Numbered from the stretch's first letter, positions 14,063 through 26,346 are shown. The stretch: 64,000 nt of DNA from Combretum micranthum (GCA_024138025.1 JAMXBD010001575.1:186001-250000), one strand, 5' to 3'. Numbers and translations: made by a program. Notes: generated by a model not told the origin, from the letters alone.

Positions 14063-14244
14063 TTAAAACTTAATGAAGAAAATGCTCTAAATCCCCATGG
14101 ATATTAATCCTACTTAGTGGAATATTTGGATAAATTACTCAAATGTACTCAATCTTTAGAGTTGGGCCTTGGAATCATGTTTAACAAAGATTTTGAGTAT
14201 GTTCTAATGAATTTTATGCTCATCTGCAACTTTTCGTAACTTCT

Positions 14245-14640
14245 AGGCGTATGCTTTGTGTAGCACTCTATGTAACTAATGTATTGAATATATTTCTTTA
14301 GTCTATCTGGTACATATGCTAGTTAGCTTTTAATTCTTTATTTTTTAGAGTAGTTCCCCCTTTTGGTATGCAGGAATAGACTTAAATGAATTGTGATTCC
14401 AACTTCCATTCCTTATCCTATGTTTGGAAGCTTTATGAGAAACCTATGTTTAATGTAGCACACTAGGTAACTATTGTGTTGAATTTGCTTCTCTAGTCTA
14501 TCCGGTACATATTCTAAGTAACTATTAATACTTTATTTTTAGAACGATTCCTCCTTTTGGTATGCGGGAATGGATTGAAACGGAATCATGATTCTGACTT
14601 TGTTCATTTTACTATGTTTGGAAGCGCTATAAGAAGCATG
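14245..14640 (+). repeat. Tandem duplication, period about 194 bp
   Basis: Two consecutive related copies. 'tagcactctatgtaactaatg' near 14261 matches 'tagcacactaggtaactattg' near 14456, and 'ccttttggtatgc' occurs near 14359 and 14553. Each copy ends in 'ggaat(c)atgattcc' motifs, which are inverted and also occur in the foldback element at 34585-34931. Confidence 0.6.
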
Positions 14641-15266
14641 AATCATGATTCCTTGGAATCATCATTTCCAGCTTTAAGGTTGAATTCAATTCCATCTTTT
14701 TGAAGGCAAAATCATAATTCTTTCCATCCCCCATTAAAGATTTTTACTTATATTATCTTTTTAGCTCATATGTGTTTATGATTTTTTTTTATAAAAGGTG
14801 TTTTTGGTAAATTTTAATATAAACTAATTCCCTTTTATTCTATTCCTTATTTATATACAAACAAAGAAATTGATTTCTTATTCCCTTATTAATTACATTA
14901 CATTCGAATTATTTTATTTCAATCTATTTTATTTCAAATGATTCATGCATACTAAAGTCACAATACTCTTCTTGCTCTCTCTTTTCCTTCTCAAGCTAAG
15001 TGTACTCCAGCCTAGAGTAAGATCAAAGGAAAACCATAGAAGGTAGACACCTAGCGATGCTGTAATGGAAAGGACATGCAATATAAATCATCCTAAGGTG
15101 TGGGCAAATCACGACTTATGTTTTCCTTGCCTCGGAGGCAGTACAATTTCAATAAGCTAAAAACATAATGATTAATTGAATGGTTCAGCAAAATTACGTA
15201 CAAGTGAAAAAAAAACAAAGAGTGAAGAATTATTTCGTGGTGCTAACTTCTAGCTACTAAATATAT

Positions 15267-15570
15267 GGGTAAATTACACTAGAGAATCACAATATTTTCG
15301 GTAAGTTCATTTAATATTATAATGTTTTGAGTGAATCATTTAACATCATACTGTTTAGAAAAGTAGGTTAATTGAGGTCATCATAGACACGTGTCAATAG
15401 GAGAAAACTTTAATTAAAAGTTTAAAGAGCAGTCACGTTATTATACATGCCAATAGTGACATCAACTGACTCATTTCTATAAATATTACGATCTTCGACG
15501 AATCATTTAAAGCATTATAACCTCAAATGAACTTACTTCATACGTTATAATCTTCCGATATAGTTTATCC
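15267..15570. mobile_element. MITE-like element, family C, copy 2
   Basis: It starts GGGTAAATTACACTAGAG and ends 'gatatagtttatccc'. It shares with the copies at 13715 and 35865 the modules 'aacctcaaatgaactta' and 'gacatgccaatagtgac'-type sequence. It is non-coding. Confidence 0.6.
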
Positions 15571-17872
15571 CTAAACATATGCTCGGTAAATTGCATCATC
15601 TGCCTTAGTATAACATGAAAAGGCCCAAGTGCTGTATTTTTATGAAGCCCAATTTTGAAGAAAGAACCTAAGGATCATATTTTATATAGTTTAGTTTATT
15701 TAGAAAGCTTGATTTTATAACATCGGTTGTTAATAAGGACTTATGGTTAGATTTACAAAATTCAAGGGTGGTTAAGAAAAATAAACTAGATCTGGGGATC
15801 ATTTTTTCTTGATTTTGTTTTATAGTTAAGGTAAAAAGGTTTGGTTTGAAATCTTAATTTTTCATAGTATACAAATTGCATTTGTCGATACTTTGATTGG
15901 TCGGCTTTTCATTCTTAACATAATATAACTAGTATATGTTCCAGACTTGGTGTGAGCCTACACTTATCATAAGATCATGATTTTAAGAACAGTATAAGAA
16001 GCTATAGAGTAAGGCTTTTGTGGTAAATCTCGTGTAAACATGTGTGGTAGTTTCCATGAGTTCCTATCTATTTGATTTCTTAACACATTGATTGGGTGGA
16101 TAATGATACATGTTAGTGCTGTTGAGATTTCACTGTGGTGATGGTTAATATTTTGAAAATCCTTTATGCAACGTGTGATTCGGTGGAATAGAATAAGACT
16201 AAAAAAGAATAACAATTCCTCTATTTTATGATTAGAGGTATTTAAAAAAAAAAAGAAAAAAATATTTTGTTTAAGGAGTAACAACTGCTCAAATGATTAG
16301 AAGGAATAGAGATTCCTAATCTATACCATGTAACATTGTACAAACATTACTTTTTATAAAATTTTTTATAAACTAAATGAGGAAATAAATATATGTGATA
16401 ATAAAGGTAAAATACCGTTTTGATCCTATCAATCAAATGCAACTTTAGAGTCATCCTTGAGCTCCTCAGGGCCACCTATTTAGTGTTCAATTAGAATCTT
16501 ATTAGTTAGAATATGTTACAGGCATTAGCATGATATAATAGAGATTATGGATTTGACGATTGATTTGCTATGTATCCGTATAGTTTTGTGCTTGCATATT
16601 GTCATATGATGCATTCGGTATATTGTGGATCCACTAATAGCTCTTTTACTATATGTTATTTGTTTTCGTGTTTACTTAAGTTGATTATGACTGAGGAGTT
16701 AGTGCTTTTTAACCTTAGGTATAGAAGACATGACTTGTATTGGGACCTAAAGTTCGAGATGAGAATGAAAGTGAGAAAAATTTGCCTACTTCTTGATCAA
16801 GACTATATATATATAATAGAAAAAGTTTTTTTTCTCTATTTATTTATGAATTTAAGGATTGTGATGCCCTATAATTCAAGTTTTGACAAACACTTTTGTT
16901 ATAATTATAAATTGTAGTTTTAGTTTCATGCTTGATTTTGGTTACTCAAGGATGAAATAATTGTTTCATCTCCTAAACACAAGGCCCTAGAAGGTGGGGT
17001 GCTGTGTATTTTCCTGCAATCTAAACGGGTGGGTAAAACCTTAGAATACCACACTCTTACCCACTTGGAAAATTCACCAGCACTTGTTAATTCACTTCAA
17101 TTTAACCCCTCTTTCATTTTCGTTGCAAGGATTTGGACAATATGTGCCCTATATTCAATCTCTAATTACTTCGATCACCTTTTTCACTTGTTGCATTTTG
17201 TTGTATCCTACAAAATAAGCTGTGTTCATAGATTAACGTACAGGGCAACTTGGCATACTGATAAACTATTTGAATATTGCAGATCCACTTCTATCAAGAG
17301 GAATATAGTTAATCTTTTCATAAAAATGTATCAGAATTTACTTAACAAGCTTGTCAACTTGAATCAGAAGGTCGTTTGAAGAAAATAAGAGATTGCACCA
17401 TTTGACTTTTCCATTGATGTGTATAGCTAAGGGTGTATCAGGTTTGCTTTGATTCGATTTTGGCAAATTTTTAAACTAAACAAATACTTTTCTTTTGGAA
17501 AGTTCTAAACTAATACCGAACCGAAGTTTTGATAAGGTCTAATTTTGGTTTTGATTTAAACCAAAAAGGAAAAACACGGTGGGTGTTTCTATTATCAATT
17601 AAATGTTATTACAAATTGGCTAAAAATGTCATTATAAATTATATAAATTGTTTTATCTCAATGCAAATGCATTTTTGGTCATGTAAAATTTTGTAGTAGC
17701 TCATATGTTATTTAAGCAACGGCCTATGTAAATTTTTATATATGTGATCTGCTATTTACATTAGTATACGATAACCTTTTTTTTTTTTCCCTTATTGGAT
17801 GAAACTATAGTATAATCATAATTTATAAGCGTCTCTATATGATGCTTGTATATAGAATGTATTATATTATAA
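15571..17872. other. Intergenic sequence, unassigned
   Basis: Two open frames on the plus strand (16570-16917 and 16999-17379, 115 and 126 residues) have no recognisable domain, and their composition is close to the background. About 17420-17580 holds one decayed hAT-like end ('taagggtgtatcaggtttg' plus 'accgaaccgaag'). No gene is called. Confidence 0.3.
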
Positions 17873-18348
17873 AGGGATAATTTAAAAATGGCACCTGAAC
17901 TCTCGCAAAATGTTCAATTAAGTACAAGTTGATTTTAGGTATAAAGAAAAAAATCTACGAAAACTTTATTCCAATATCAAAATTATCAAAACTAAACTTT
18001 ATGTACAAAAAAAATCCATAAAACTCTATTCAGATACCAAATTGTTCAAAATAAAACTTTAAAAACTCTATTATATGATGCATGTATATAGAATGTATTA
18101 TATTATAAAGGGATAATTTAAAAATGGTATCTGAACTCTTGCAAAAGGTTCAATTAGATACAAGTTGATTTCATGTATAAAAAAAAAAATGTAAAAACTT
18201 TATTCAAGTATCAAAATTATCAAAACTAAACTTTATATATAAAAAAAATCCATAAAAACTCTATTCAGATACCAAATTTCTTAAAATAAAACTTTAAATA
18301 CCTAATTAAATATTTTACGAAAATCTAAATATCATTTTTGTCCTTAAT
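17873..18348. mobile_element. Foldback MITE-like element, family B, internally duplicated
   Basis: The element begins AAGGGATAATTTAAAAATGG and ends near 'atttttgtccttaatcc', in the style of the copies at 19948 and 20795. It contains a tandem duplication: 'gatgcttgtatatagaatg' at 17841 recurs as 'gatgcatgtatatagaatg' at 18077, a 236-bp period that includes about half of the element. No ORF. Confidence 0.55.
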
Positions 18349-19194
18349 CCTATTATAATACCTTTGTAAGACTTGATAAGCTCAACACAATGGCATGGAT
18401 GGCATCGTGTTTCTCAACAAAGTTAGGGATTCTTAGGACTAGCAAATGTTGCAAATATTGACAATTATCACTTATAAGGTTGACCAATATAATCTGCCAG
18501 ACCTGTAAATCACATCAATACGACTTATAAAAGGATTGACTAGCAATAAAAGCGATATAATTGATAGATAAACCAAGTGACCTTTCGTGGCCGAGAGGAC
18601 AAGATAAATTAATTTGTATCATTATGAAATTACAATTGTAATTATTACTATTAGTATAGTTCTTTTAATATTAATGCCCAACTTGGAATAGCATTGACCG
18701 TAATAAACTAATAGCTCTTTTATTAAACCATTATTACATACGAACTTCTACAGTTCTGTCATAAGAGTCAATATTATAAAATTAAGTTGATTGTAAAATA
18801 AAAATCAATATTATAAAATTAAATTGACTGTAAAAGAAATTAGTATAAAAAAAATTAATGAGTTTGACCACTATTAGAGAAGATCTGGATCATTTATTAA
18901 TGTGAAGGGACCGGACTCATTGTAACTCTCATAAGAGTTATTATAGTGTTCACTTGATTAATAAGTAATTATATAAGAAATTTCTATTACAAAAAAATAT
19001 TAAACGACCATCCTTTTACTTAATTTGGAGTTGTATTTTTCTTAAAATGCTTTTATTAAATTAATAAATAAAAATTTTATTACAATTTTATGTAAATTAA
19101 TAAATAAAAATTCTATTATAGTCTATTTATTCAATGTAATACCCCTCAAATATAGATTGTAGAATTCTAATAACAGAGGCGTTTTTTGGTGTAA
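18349..19194. other. AT-rich intergenic sequence
   Basis: No gene or element ends were recognised. A short direct repeat ('ataaaattaagttgattgtaaaa' type, in two copies) lies at about 18776-18840. Confidence 0.4.
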
Positions 19195-19345
19195 TGATTT
19201 GAAGTTTGTTAGAACTCCAAAGGCAAACGTGCTCTAGGTAGAGCAATCCCAGGATGGGTGACTTTTTGAAAACGCTAGCACCAAAAAGATAAAATCGTGC
19301 GGTGTGAGGCCAAAGCGGACAATACCTAATAGATAAAGTTTCAAA
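19195..19345 (+). mobile_element. 5S-rRNA-derived (Cassandra-like TRIM) remnant
   Basis: The stretch contains a degraded 5S rRNA gene. 'agaactccaaaggcaaacgtgct' at about 19211 corresponds to the 5S box A region, and 'aggatgggtgac' at 19251-19262 matches box C exactly. It continues into 'aggccaaagcggacaata', a motif that in plants commonly follows 5S-like sequence in Cassandra-type small LTR elements. It is too diverged to be a working 5S gene. More related sequence may run to about 19490 ('gtggtaagtcgtgacattt'). Element termini were not found, so solo LTR versus fragment is open. Confidence 0.6.
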
Positions 19346-19947
19346 TCGTTACACAGTGTCTCTGGTGTTCTAGTTGTATCTGACGATGTACTAAGAGGGT
19401 AGTGTATCTGGCATCACGATCCATGCTCAAGGTAGCCTAAGAACCTAGGAGCACCTTTCTGCTGCGATGAAACTTGAGGTGGTAAGTCGTGACATTTAAT
19501 GAAATGAATAGGCAGTTAATTTTAAAACTTGAACTTATGATTGAGTATTTAATTGTATATTACTTAACGAAATTGAATACAAGATAATCTGATTCACATT
19601 GGACGTAACAGTAGAAGTCCAAGTCAACAAAAAAAAATGCAGTGCCTAATTGATCGTCAGGTCAAGTTATTCTTCGCACGACTGATCCACATTGTTATTA
19701 TTTAAAGTGGAGAAAAGTACATACCTATATTTTATTTCTTTGACTTAAATGTTAAAAGTAGATATGCATAACGCACGTGGGGCGATAAAAAAACAATCCA
19801 AAACCATTTATATTTGAGAAATAAAAGAAGCAATAGTTTTTTATTATTTTAACTTTTTTTCTTCATCCATACATCCGTATGTGTAAAATTGTACATCAAA
19901 GTAATCAGTCCTTGGGAGAGGAAAACACAAATATATAAAGAATAAAA

Positions 19948-20282
19948 GGATAATATCAAAAACAGTACATAAATTTTCGTAAAATATTCAATCGGATATT
20001 TAAAGTTTTATTTTAAATAACTTGATATATGAACAATGTTTTTATTAACTTTTTTCATATCTGAAGTTTGATTTTGATAATTTTAGTACCTAAACAAAGT
20101 TATTACATATTTTATTATATCCGCGAAAACTTTATTCAGATATCAAAATTGTCAAAAACCACACTTCAGGTATGAAAAAAACCTTACGAAAACTTTATTC
20201 AGGTACCAAATTATTCAAAATGAAACTTCAGATACTGTTTGGGCATTTTACAAAAATTGAAGTACCATTTTTATCATTAATC
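19948..20282. mobile_element. Foldback MITE-like element, family B, copy 2
   Basis: The two arms are long inverted copies. The left arm has 'ggataatatcaaaaacagtac' and 'tctgaagtttgattttgataattttagtacct'. The right arm, read on the other strand, has 'ggattaatgataaaaatggtac' and 'acctgaagtgtggtttttgacaattttgatatc'. Almost the whole element can fold into one hairpin. It is non-coding. Confidence 0.6.
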
Positions 20283-20660
20283 CAAGAATAAAAGTAATAA
20301 ACACAATCTGTAGGATGAAAGTTATTATATATATACATATGTGTGTGTGTGTGAGAGATTTCTGTGTTTACATACCACCTTCAAATAATAACTTATTCTC
20401 AATTACTATACCTTAACATTATTTTGATTATACATCCGTTCGCCGTACAGTTTTTCAGCAAACCTCAATTTGGTTCAACATACCATGTTAGCAAAGGGGT
20501 GCAATAGGCCTGCAAAACCTTCTCACAACATGGAACTAATATATAATAATTATAAAATCGAAAAAAAAATCTAATTGTGGTTTTAATCTTATACAAATAA
20601 ATTAAGAAAAGGGATATCAAGTGCACCAATAATCTTATTGATTTATTCTATAAGATTGTT

Positions 20661-20692
20661 GGGGGGGGGGGGGGGTGGGGTGGGGTGGGGGG
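20661..20692 (+). repeat. G-rich tract
   Basis: Fifteen G residues are followed by TGGGG, TGGGG and TGGGGGG, so the tract can form a G-quadruplex. The minus-strand poly-Pro reading frame across it is an artefact. Confidence 0.9.
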
Positions 20693-20794
20693 AAAACAAA
20701 GAAAAAACCCGAAACATCGCTCCAATTATTTTTTTTTTCAATAATAATAAGGGATAGTGAAAAAAATGATATATGAATTTAAAAAAAAAACAAT

Positions 20795-21104
20795 TAGATA
20801 ATTGAAGTTTGATTTTAAATAATTTGGTAGTTTTCATTTACTTTTTTCATACTTTAAGTTTGGTTTTGATAATTTTAATATATGATCAAACTTTTTATGA
20901 ACTTTTTTTATACCTTATTTTACTTGCTTCAATTATGAAAAAAATCAATGAAAACTTTGTTCACGTAAAAATTGTCAAAATCAAACTTTAGGTACAAAAA
21001 AAAGTCAATGAAAACTTTTCAGATACCAAATTATTCAAAACCAAACTTCAAGTAATTAATTATTCTTTTGGTGAAAATTCAAGTACCATTTTCATTATTA
21101 ACCC
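20795..21104. mobile_element. Foldback MITE-like element, family B, copy 3
   Basis: It has the same modules as the copy at 19948: 'gaagtttgattttaaataatttgg' on the left, and 'ataccaaattattcaaaaccaaacttcaagta' as its inverse on the right. The right end is 'gtaccattttcattattaaccc'. No ORF. Confidence 0.55.
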
Positions 21105-22215
21105 TTATATTAAAAATCATCATGTGCTTGTATCTTCAAACAAGGGCATAAATCCGTCATCAAGGAAATTGGCGCATTTTATTTGTGATTAATAAGTCCT
21201 TTGTCCATCAGTCTAATTCAGCCACTAAAAATACTGAAAATAATATATCGTTGAAACATTATACCGTAAAATTTTGTAAATTTATAAAATAAAACCTCTA
21301 TAAAATAATATTATTATGACCAATAAAAAATATAATTTTATAGAGTTTATTTATTTATCGATAAATGAATATTTATTAATTTACAAAAAATATATATTTT
21401 TACACATTTTTTTCTAAATTTTATATATAACATATCAATAAAAACTAAAAATAAATATGGACAAAATACATATATAATGCATATATAAAAAATTTCATAA
21501 GTCATAATGCACAAGTATAAAATTATATGATAAGTTTTATAACACAAAAAACTATAAAGTTACGTTAAATCTTGAAGATTAGAACAGATGGATATATAGG
21601 AAAAAAAGTTTTTTAAAGTTAATGATTTGGAACATAAAAGGTTAGAAAATATTTTAAGTGAATAGAACATAAATTTTATTAAAAATTTATATGTATATTT
21701 TAGCAAAGAGTAAAAGTTTTAAAAAATAGATGTGGTTTGGAAAAAATTTATTATGAACTTTATATGAGATTTTTCATATATTTGATAAATTATTAATTTA
21801 GATTTTTGTTGGGTCTTTAAGAATTTTTTTATAAATTATTATTTTATATATTTAGGAAGATTATTAAATTAATATGTTGGCTCAAGCTGGGACTGAAAAC
21901 ACTTATTATCTAATTAAAATTATTAATTTAATAAATATTTATTTATCGAGATTTAACGTTATATAATTAAATACATCAAAGTTATCCATCGCTATGCTCT
22001 TATATACCATATTATGTACTTGCCCTTTTTTTCCGAAATATAAATAAACCTTTTTAGTCAAAGCTACGTACTACATTTCATCACAACACGTGACTATTTG
22101 GTTGCACGTTTACTATTTCCAAAGGCCATGGGAGGCTTGGGGGTAGCCTCTCTTTTTGACTTCTAGATCATTGCCTCATTGGTTTCGTACTTTCGGCCAG
22201 CGGAAGGGTGCCCCC
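21105..22215. other. AT-rich intergenic sequence
   Basis: Nothing coding is recognised. 21280-21990 is extremely AT-rich. 22080-22215 is more GC-rich and forms the insertion site of the Mutator-like element that follows. Confidence 0.4.
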
Positions 22216-22224
22216 ACATGCATG

Positions 22225-23511
22225 GGGGAAACGGAAAAAAACATTTATTCTTTTAAAAAATTTATAAAATTACCATCGAAATCAAAATAATTTCAATTTT
22301 AAGTAATTTAATCTCGTCTTTTTAAGAGACGAGATCATTAGTGCCTGGAGACGAGGTCAAGTTCACTAATACTTCGTAACTTCAAGAGATGAGATTGTGC
22401 CTACTACCTTGTTTCTTCAAGAAACGAGGTCAGGCCAAATTCTTTCATTCTCTTTCTAATCCTTGAAAAACATATTCATTTGTGCATTTATAACAAAATA
22501 TATATAAAAACAGATACAAACAGCCATATAAGCAAATAGCCATCCTCCCCTAAGGTTAAACAACTTCCAAACTTCAGTAGTATTTCGAAACTCAAACCAA
22601 CCAAACGTAGTTCCCATCCCAAATCATTCAACCATCAAACTTTTCATTACAAACATAAGATAAAACTTAGAGAAAACAAAATACGAAATCAATAACCGAT
22701 TGTTTGTTTTCATCAAATGTACAAGAGAAAAAGAATACAGTAATCGTAACAAACTAAGAATCTATATCCAATAATTAAAAAAAAAAACTGAGAAAATCTC
22801 CTATCTACTCCTGGTGGTCTCTGGCCCGTCTCACAAAGGTGCGGGCGAATGGTGTACGCTGATGAGGATGCTGTGTGGATGGATCAATCTGTGTAATTGT
22901 GCCATTCTCATCTCCACCAGCACTACTGTATGGATGAAATGGGACTGGGTCTAACTCTGGCTCTGGCTCCATCTGTGTGAGTCTCTCCCCAATATCATAT
23001 GATGGCGATGGTCGCCTCTTCTATGAAGCTAGGGGCTATGAAACTCATTATATGCGGGTCTAGCATGGGAGTGTCCAACAAATGTGTATGTGATGATGAC
23101 GATGGGCCAGCCTCGCGATGAAGGAACTGAGAAGAGCCAGGCTGATCAAATGATGGTACGAGGAACGGCTCAGGCTCGTCCATGATCTGTATACCTCAGC
23201 CACGGACAGCCTATGTTTGTGGGTCATCAAATGTTGGTCTTGCTGCTGGTGGTAGAGGCGGTGGATCGTTTAAATTGAGCCCCATGAACTCTTCAATCAC
23301 ACAATAGACATCTCATGCAGTGGAAGAAGTAATCGAGAGACAAGGTATTAGTGAACTTGACCTCGTCTCGTCAAGAGACGAGGTCAGGCACTAATGATCT
23401 CGTCTCTTGAAGAGACGATGTCAAGTTGCCTAAAATCGGGATTATTTTGATCCCTATGGTAATTTTGTAATTTTTTTAAAAAAAACATGAATATTTTTTT
23501 CCTTTTTCCCC
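22225..23511. mobile_element. Mutator-like element with long terminal inverted repeats
   Basis: The element starts GGGGAAACGGAAAAAAAC and ends CCTTTTTCCCC. The ends continue as inverted copies for about 160-190 bp, up to 'caagttcactaata' on the left and 'tattagtgaacttg' on the right. The flanks are ACATGCATG (22216-22224) and ACATGCATA (23512-23520), a 9-bp target duplication with one mismatch, as expected for Mutator-like elements. The repeats contain several short palindromes of the form 'ctcgtctcttgaagagacgag'. No transposase is present. The interior carries a minus-strand gene fragment, so this is a gene-capturing, non-autonomous copy. Superfamily assignment is inferred from repeat length and duplication length. 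Confidence 0.75.
22805..23290 (-). pseudogene. Captured gene fragment: proline/glutamate-rich protein C-terminus
   Basis: Read on the minus strand, this gives a low-complexity C-terminal tail. A Pro-rich start (DPPPLPPAARPTFDDP) leads through DEPEPFLVPSFDQPGSS and EPEPELDPVPFHPYSS to a basic end, TFVRRARDHQE and a stop at 22805-22807. Stops near 23195-23205 and a frameshift near 23020 break it. Tails of this type are found on plant mobile domain (PMD/MAIL) proteins, which are known to travel inside Mutator-like elements. The PMD core itself is not present, so that identity is only an inference. It could also be part of another host gene. Confidence 0.45.
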
Positions 23512-23520
23512 ACATGCATA

Positions 23521-24899
23521 GACGAGCGCTTGCGTAAAACTTAAATATATATATATATATATCCTAGAATATTTTTCTAAGAAAAATGTCTAATTTTGTA
23601 TTTAAATGAAATATTAATAAGGTATTTAAATTTTAAAAAATTTAAATTTATACATAATTAAATTTTTCATATCTCTAAATACTACTCTACTTTCTCCTTT
23701 ACATCGTTGTCTAACATATATTCATTACTTAAAGGGATAATAAAAGAGTAGAGTAATTTTTAAAAATACAAAAAATTTAATTAGATATGAAATTGGATTT
23801 TTAAAGGTCAAGTACCTCATTGTCATTTTCTTCGAAATTCAAGTATTGGATTGTACATTATCCCTATTTTGAATATGCATCTTGAAAAAAGAAAAAGTTG
23901 CTCGACTATAAGTACTTGTCTTTTTCTAATTTGTAAGGCTCTGTGGATCTTAACATTAGTTGTGTCACATACTAAATGGGCCATGTGGATGATAATTTGT
24001 TAGGCAATCTATATAATGAGAATATGCAATATTAAATTGTTAGGTGTGTTTCCAATCACTTTTTATTTATGAGATGGTTGACTTAATTTTCAAAAAAAAT
24101 TGTTTGGATGTTTTTTATTTAAAAGTGAAATTGAGACAAGTACTAAATATTGAATAGCACCATTAATAATAGTAGAGCATCAAAGGCTAAAGAGCCAAAA
24201 AAAACTATATTAATTCATTAGTACAATTCAAAGTATTAAAAGCTTGATAGCACAAAGATATAATAAGCTTGATAGAATTATACAACAAATCAATAATGAA
24301 GTGATCGTCATCTAAAAAAGGAGTGGTTGTAGCCTAATAAAGAGTAACACAAGTATACACATCATGTAGCACACATTCTATTCTAATGCGACAACAAATG
24401 GTTTAGTTATTTAAGTTAAAGTGTAACAAACAATATAAGAGTATTCATGAATCTAAAAAGTACAACAGGCAACAATGAGTTTTGATACTATTGCAGCATT
24501 ATCAAGGATTAAAAAGAATGACCGAACTTTTTCCCAAAAATTTAAAAAGAAAAAATAGTCTTGTCTAAGGTTCATGACTATTATGCAAACCTCACCATCA
24601 CATTCATCTATACCAAATAGTCCACTAGTGTCTATACACTCAAACTACACCCAGTATAACTTCTTTCAATTTAGATGACTGTTGCATTAGATATACTCCC
24701 ATTATCAACTACCCATAGTAGCCTATGAACCCATGTCAAGATTATTGTACCCATAAACAACGGCTCTTGAAGGTTATTATTTGTTGGACTGAGGTAATTA
24801 CACCTAAATATAGCACTTATTAAATAGCATAATTCACTTATTAGTCGGTTATTAATCACTACCAACACACAATCGCTACATACATGGTGTAGCGAAGTT
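23521..24899. other. AT-rich intergenic sequence
   Basis: No gene recognised. It contains a (TA)n run near 23545-23562. The segment 24180-24880 is non-coding in all frames except for short, unremarkable ORFs. Confidence 0.4.
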
Positions 24900-25540
24900 T
24901 AAGGGTGTTCATAGATCGGTTAACCAGTCTGTGGCCCTATGTTTTGAACCTAACCATAATAATCGGTTTTTTAATATATCGATCCTTAACCGATCCATTA
25001 TAACGATTAACTGTTTTGTTCGGGTTAATTTTTTCAGCTTTCGATTTTTACTATTTAACATAATGGTTTCAACAAATTAAATTAATAATTTCAATAAACC
25101 TTATTTTTTAAACTTTTTATAAAGTTTTTCTTTAAATTATTATATATATTACAGTAGCTAAAAAAGGAAAATCAAATTAAAGAAAAGGGAAAAACAAGCA
25201 TTTTAATGCATCATCATCATCAATAAAAATCAAACTAAATCAATTACCACATTAACTCCCATCAAACATAGAACAGTAGTAGTTTAATCAAAATCCAATG
25301 AATATTAACATATGTAAATTATATAAATAATATATTTTTAAACATTGAAAAAGGTTAACCGTTAACCGTCAATTTTTCATGGTCACAAACCGAAGCCGAA
25401 AACAAAACCGAAAAAATAAAAATTGTAATCTTAAATCGAAACCAATGGACCGATTAACCATATATTTTTGGATTGGTATTCCAGTTTCGGTTCGGTTCGG
25501 TTCGGTTTTTCTATTTCATCAATTTTTTTGCACACCCTTA
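24900..25540. mobile_element. Non-autonomous hAT-like element (641 bp)
   Basis: The ends are TAAGGGTGTTCA and TGCACACCCTTA, inverted copies differing by one base. The subterminal regions carry 'atcggttaacc', 'aaccgttaacc' and 'ttcggttcggttcgg' motifs. The flanking octamers GCGAAGTT (24892-24899) and ATGAAGCT (25541-25548) agree at five of eight positions, all differences being transitions, so they are a plausible decayed 8-bp target duplication. No transposase is encoded. Confidence 0.65.
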
Positions 25541-26104
25541 ATGAAGCTCCTCTCTTGCAATAGGATTGAGCATATGATGTCCATTAAGAATTATCAAATG
25601 CTAGTATAATATTAGGTGTAATTGAATTACTTAAGTTCAAACTTATTAATTTTTATCTCCTATTGGGTTAAGGCTTTAAGTTTCCTTAACCTCCTTTTAG
25701 TTACTAAAGTGATATGGGTATTAATTTATTTGGCCTAACTCACAAACTGAATGTTTTTTCTTTTTAGGTTGGCCATAAGGGTTGTTACAATGCGACCACA
25801 TAGGGCCATTACAACTTGCTAATGTGATGAATCAAACTCGGTGCTACAAGGATGACGACTTGGACCAAATGCCACTACGCTACTAAGGCCATGGGCAAAC
25901 TGAATGTTTTGTTCAATGGAGTGTATCTAATTAGTTTTACAAATTTTTATTCATATTGTTTTTATTATTGGTGTGAAGGCCTTGTTAGGGATTTCAGCCT
26001 TAAGGTTATTTAAGGCTTGGGATTGGGTTTATTTAATTATATAAACCCTTGAATTTTTTTTTCACAATGATAGATTCAATTAAGGTCTTATGATTTAAAA
26101 AAAT
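25541..26104. other. Intergenic sequence, unassigned
   Basis: No coding family or element ends were recognised. A slightly GC-richer patch at about 25770-25900 has no intact reading frame. Confidence 0.35.
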
Positions 26105-26346
26105 GGTTAACGTCACATATAGTACCCGAAATTTGGAAAAAAATATGTATGCAAATTTCTACCAAAGCTTTGAAATTAATCAATTTAATATGTAAAAAAG
26201 AAACTTTTATTGCACTCCAACATTATCTCCATGATATTAATTAGCATCACAAAAATTTCTTTTAGGTATTAAATTGATCAATTTTAAAATTCAAGTACAT
26301 AATTGCAAATTTTATCAAAGTTTAAATGCTATTCAAGATATTTACC
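26105..26346. mobile_element. Foldback MITE-like element, family A, copy 2
   Basis: The left end is 'ggttaacgtcacatatagtaccc' and the right end 'gatatttaccc'. The shared interior modules 'gaaattaatcaatttaat' and 'attaaattgatcaattttaaaattcaagta' are inverted relative to each other, as in the copy at 487-763. Confidence 0.5.

Noticed and set aside
16570..17379. Two adjacent plus-strand ORFs as a gene
   Set aside because: No known motif, background composition and no splice or promoter support.
19211..19320. Functional 5S rRNA gene
   Set aside because: Box A and the middle are degraded and the 5' and 3' stem halves are missing.
20643..20837. Poly-Pro ORF
   Set aside because: Translation of the G-rich tract at 20661-20692.
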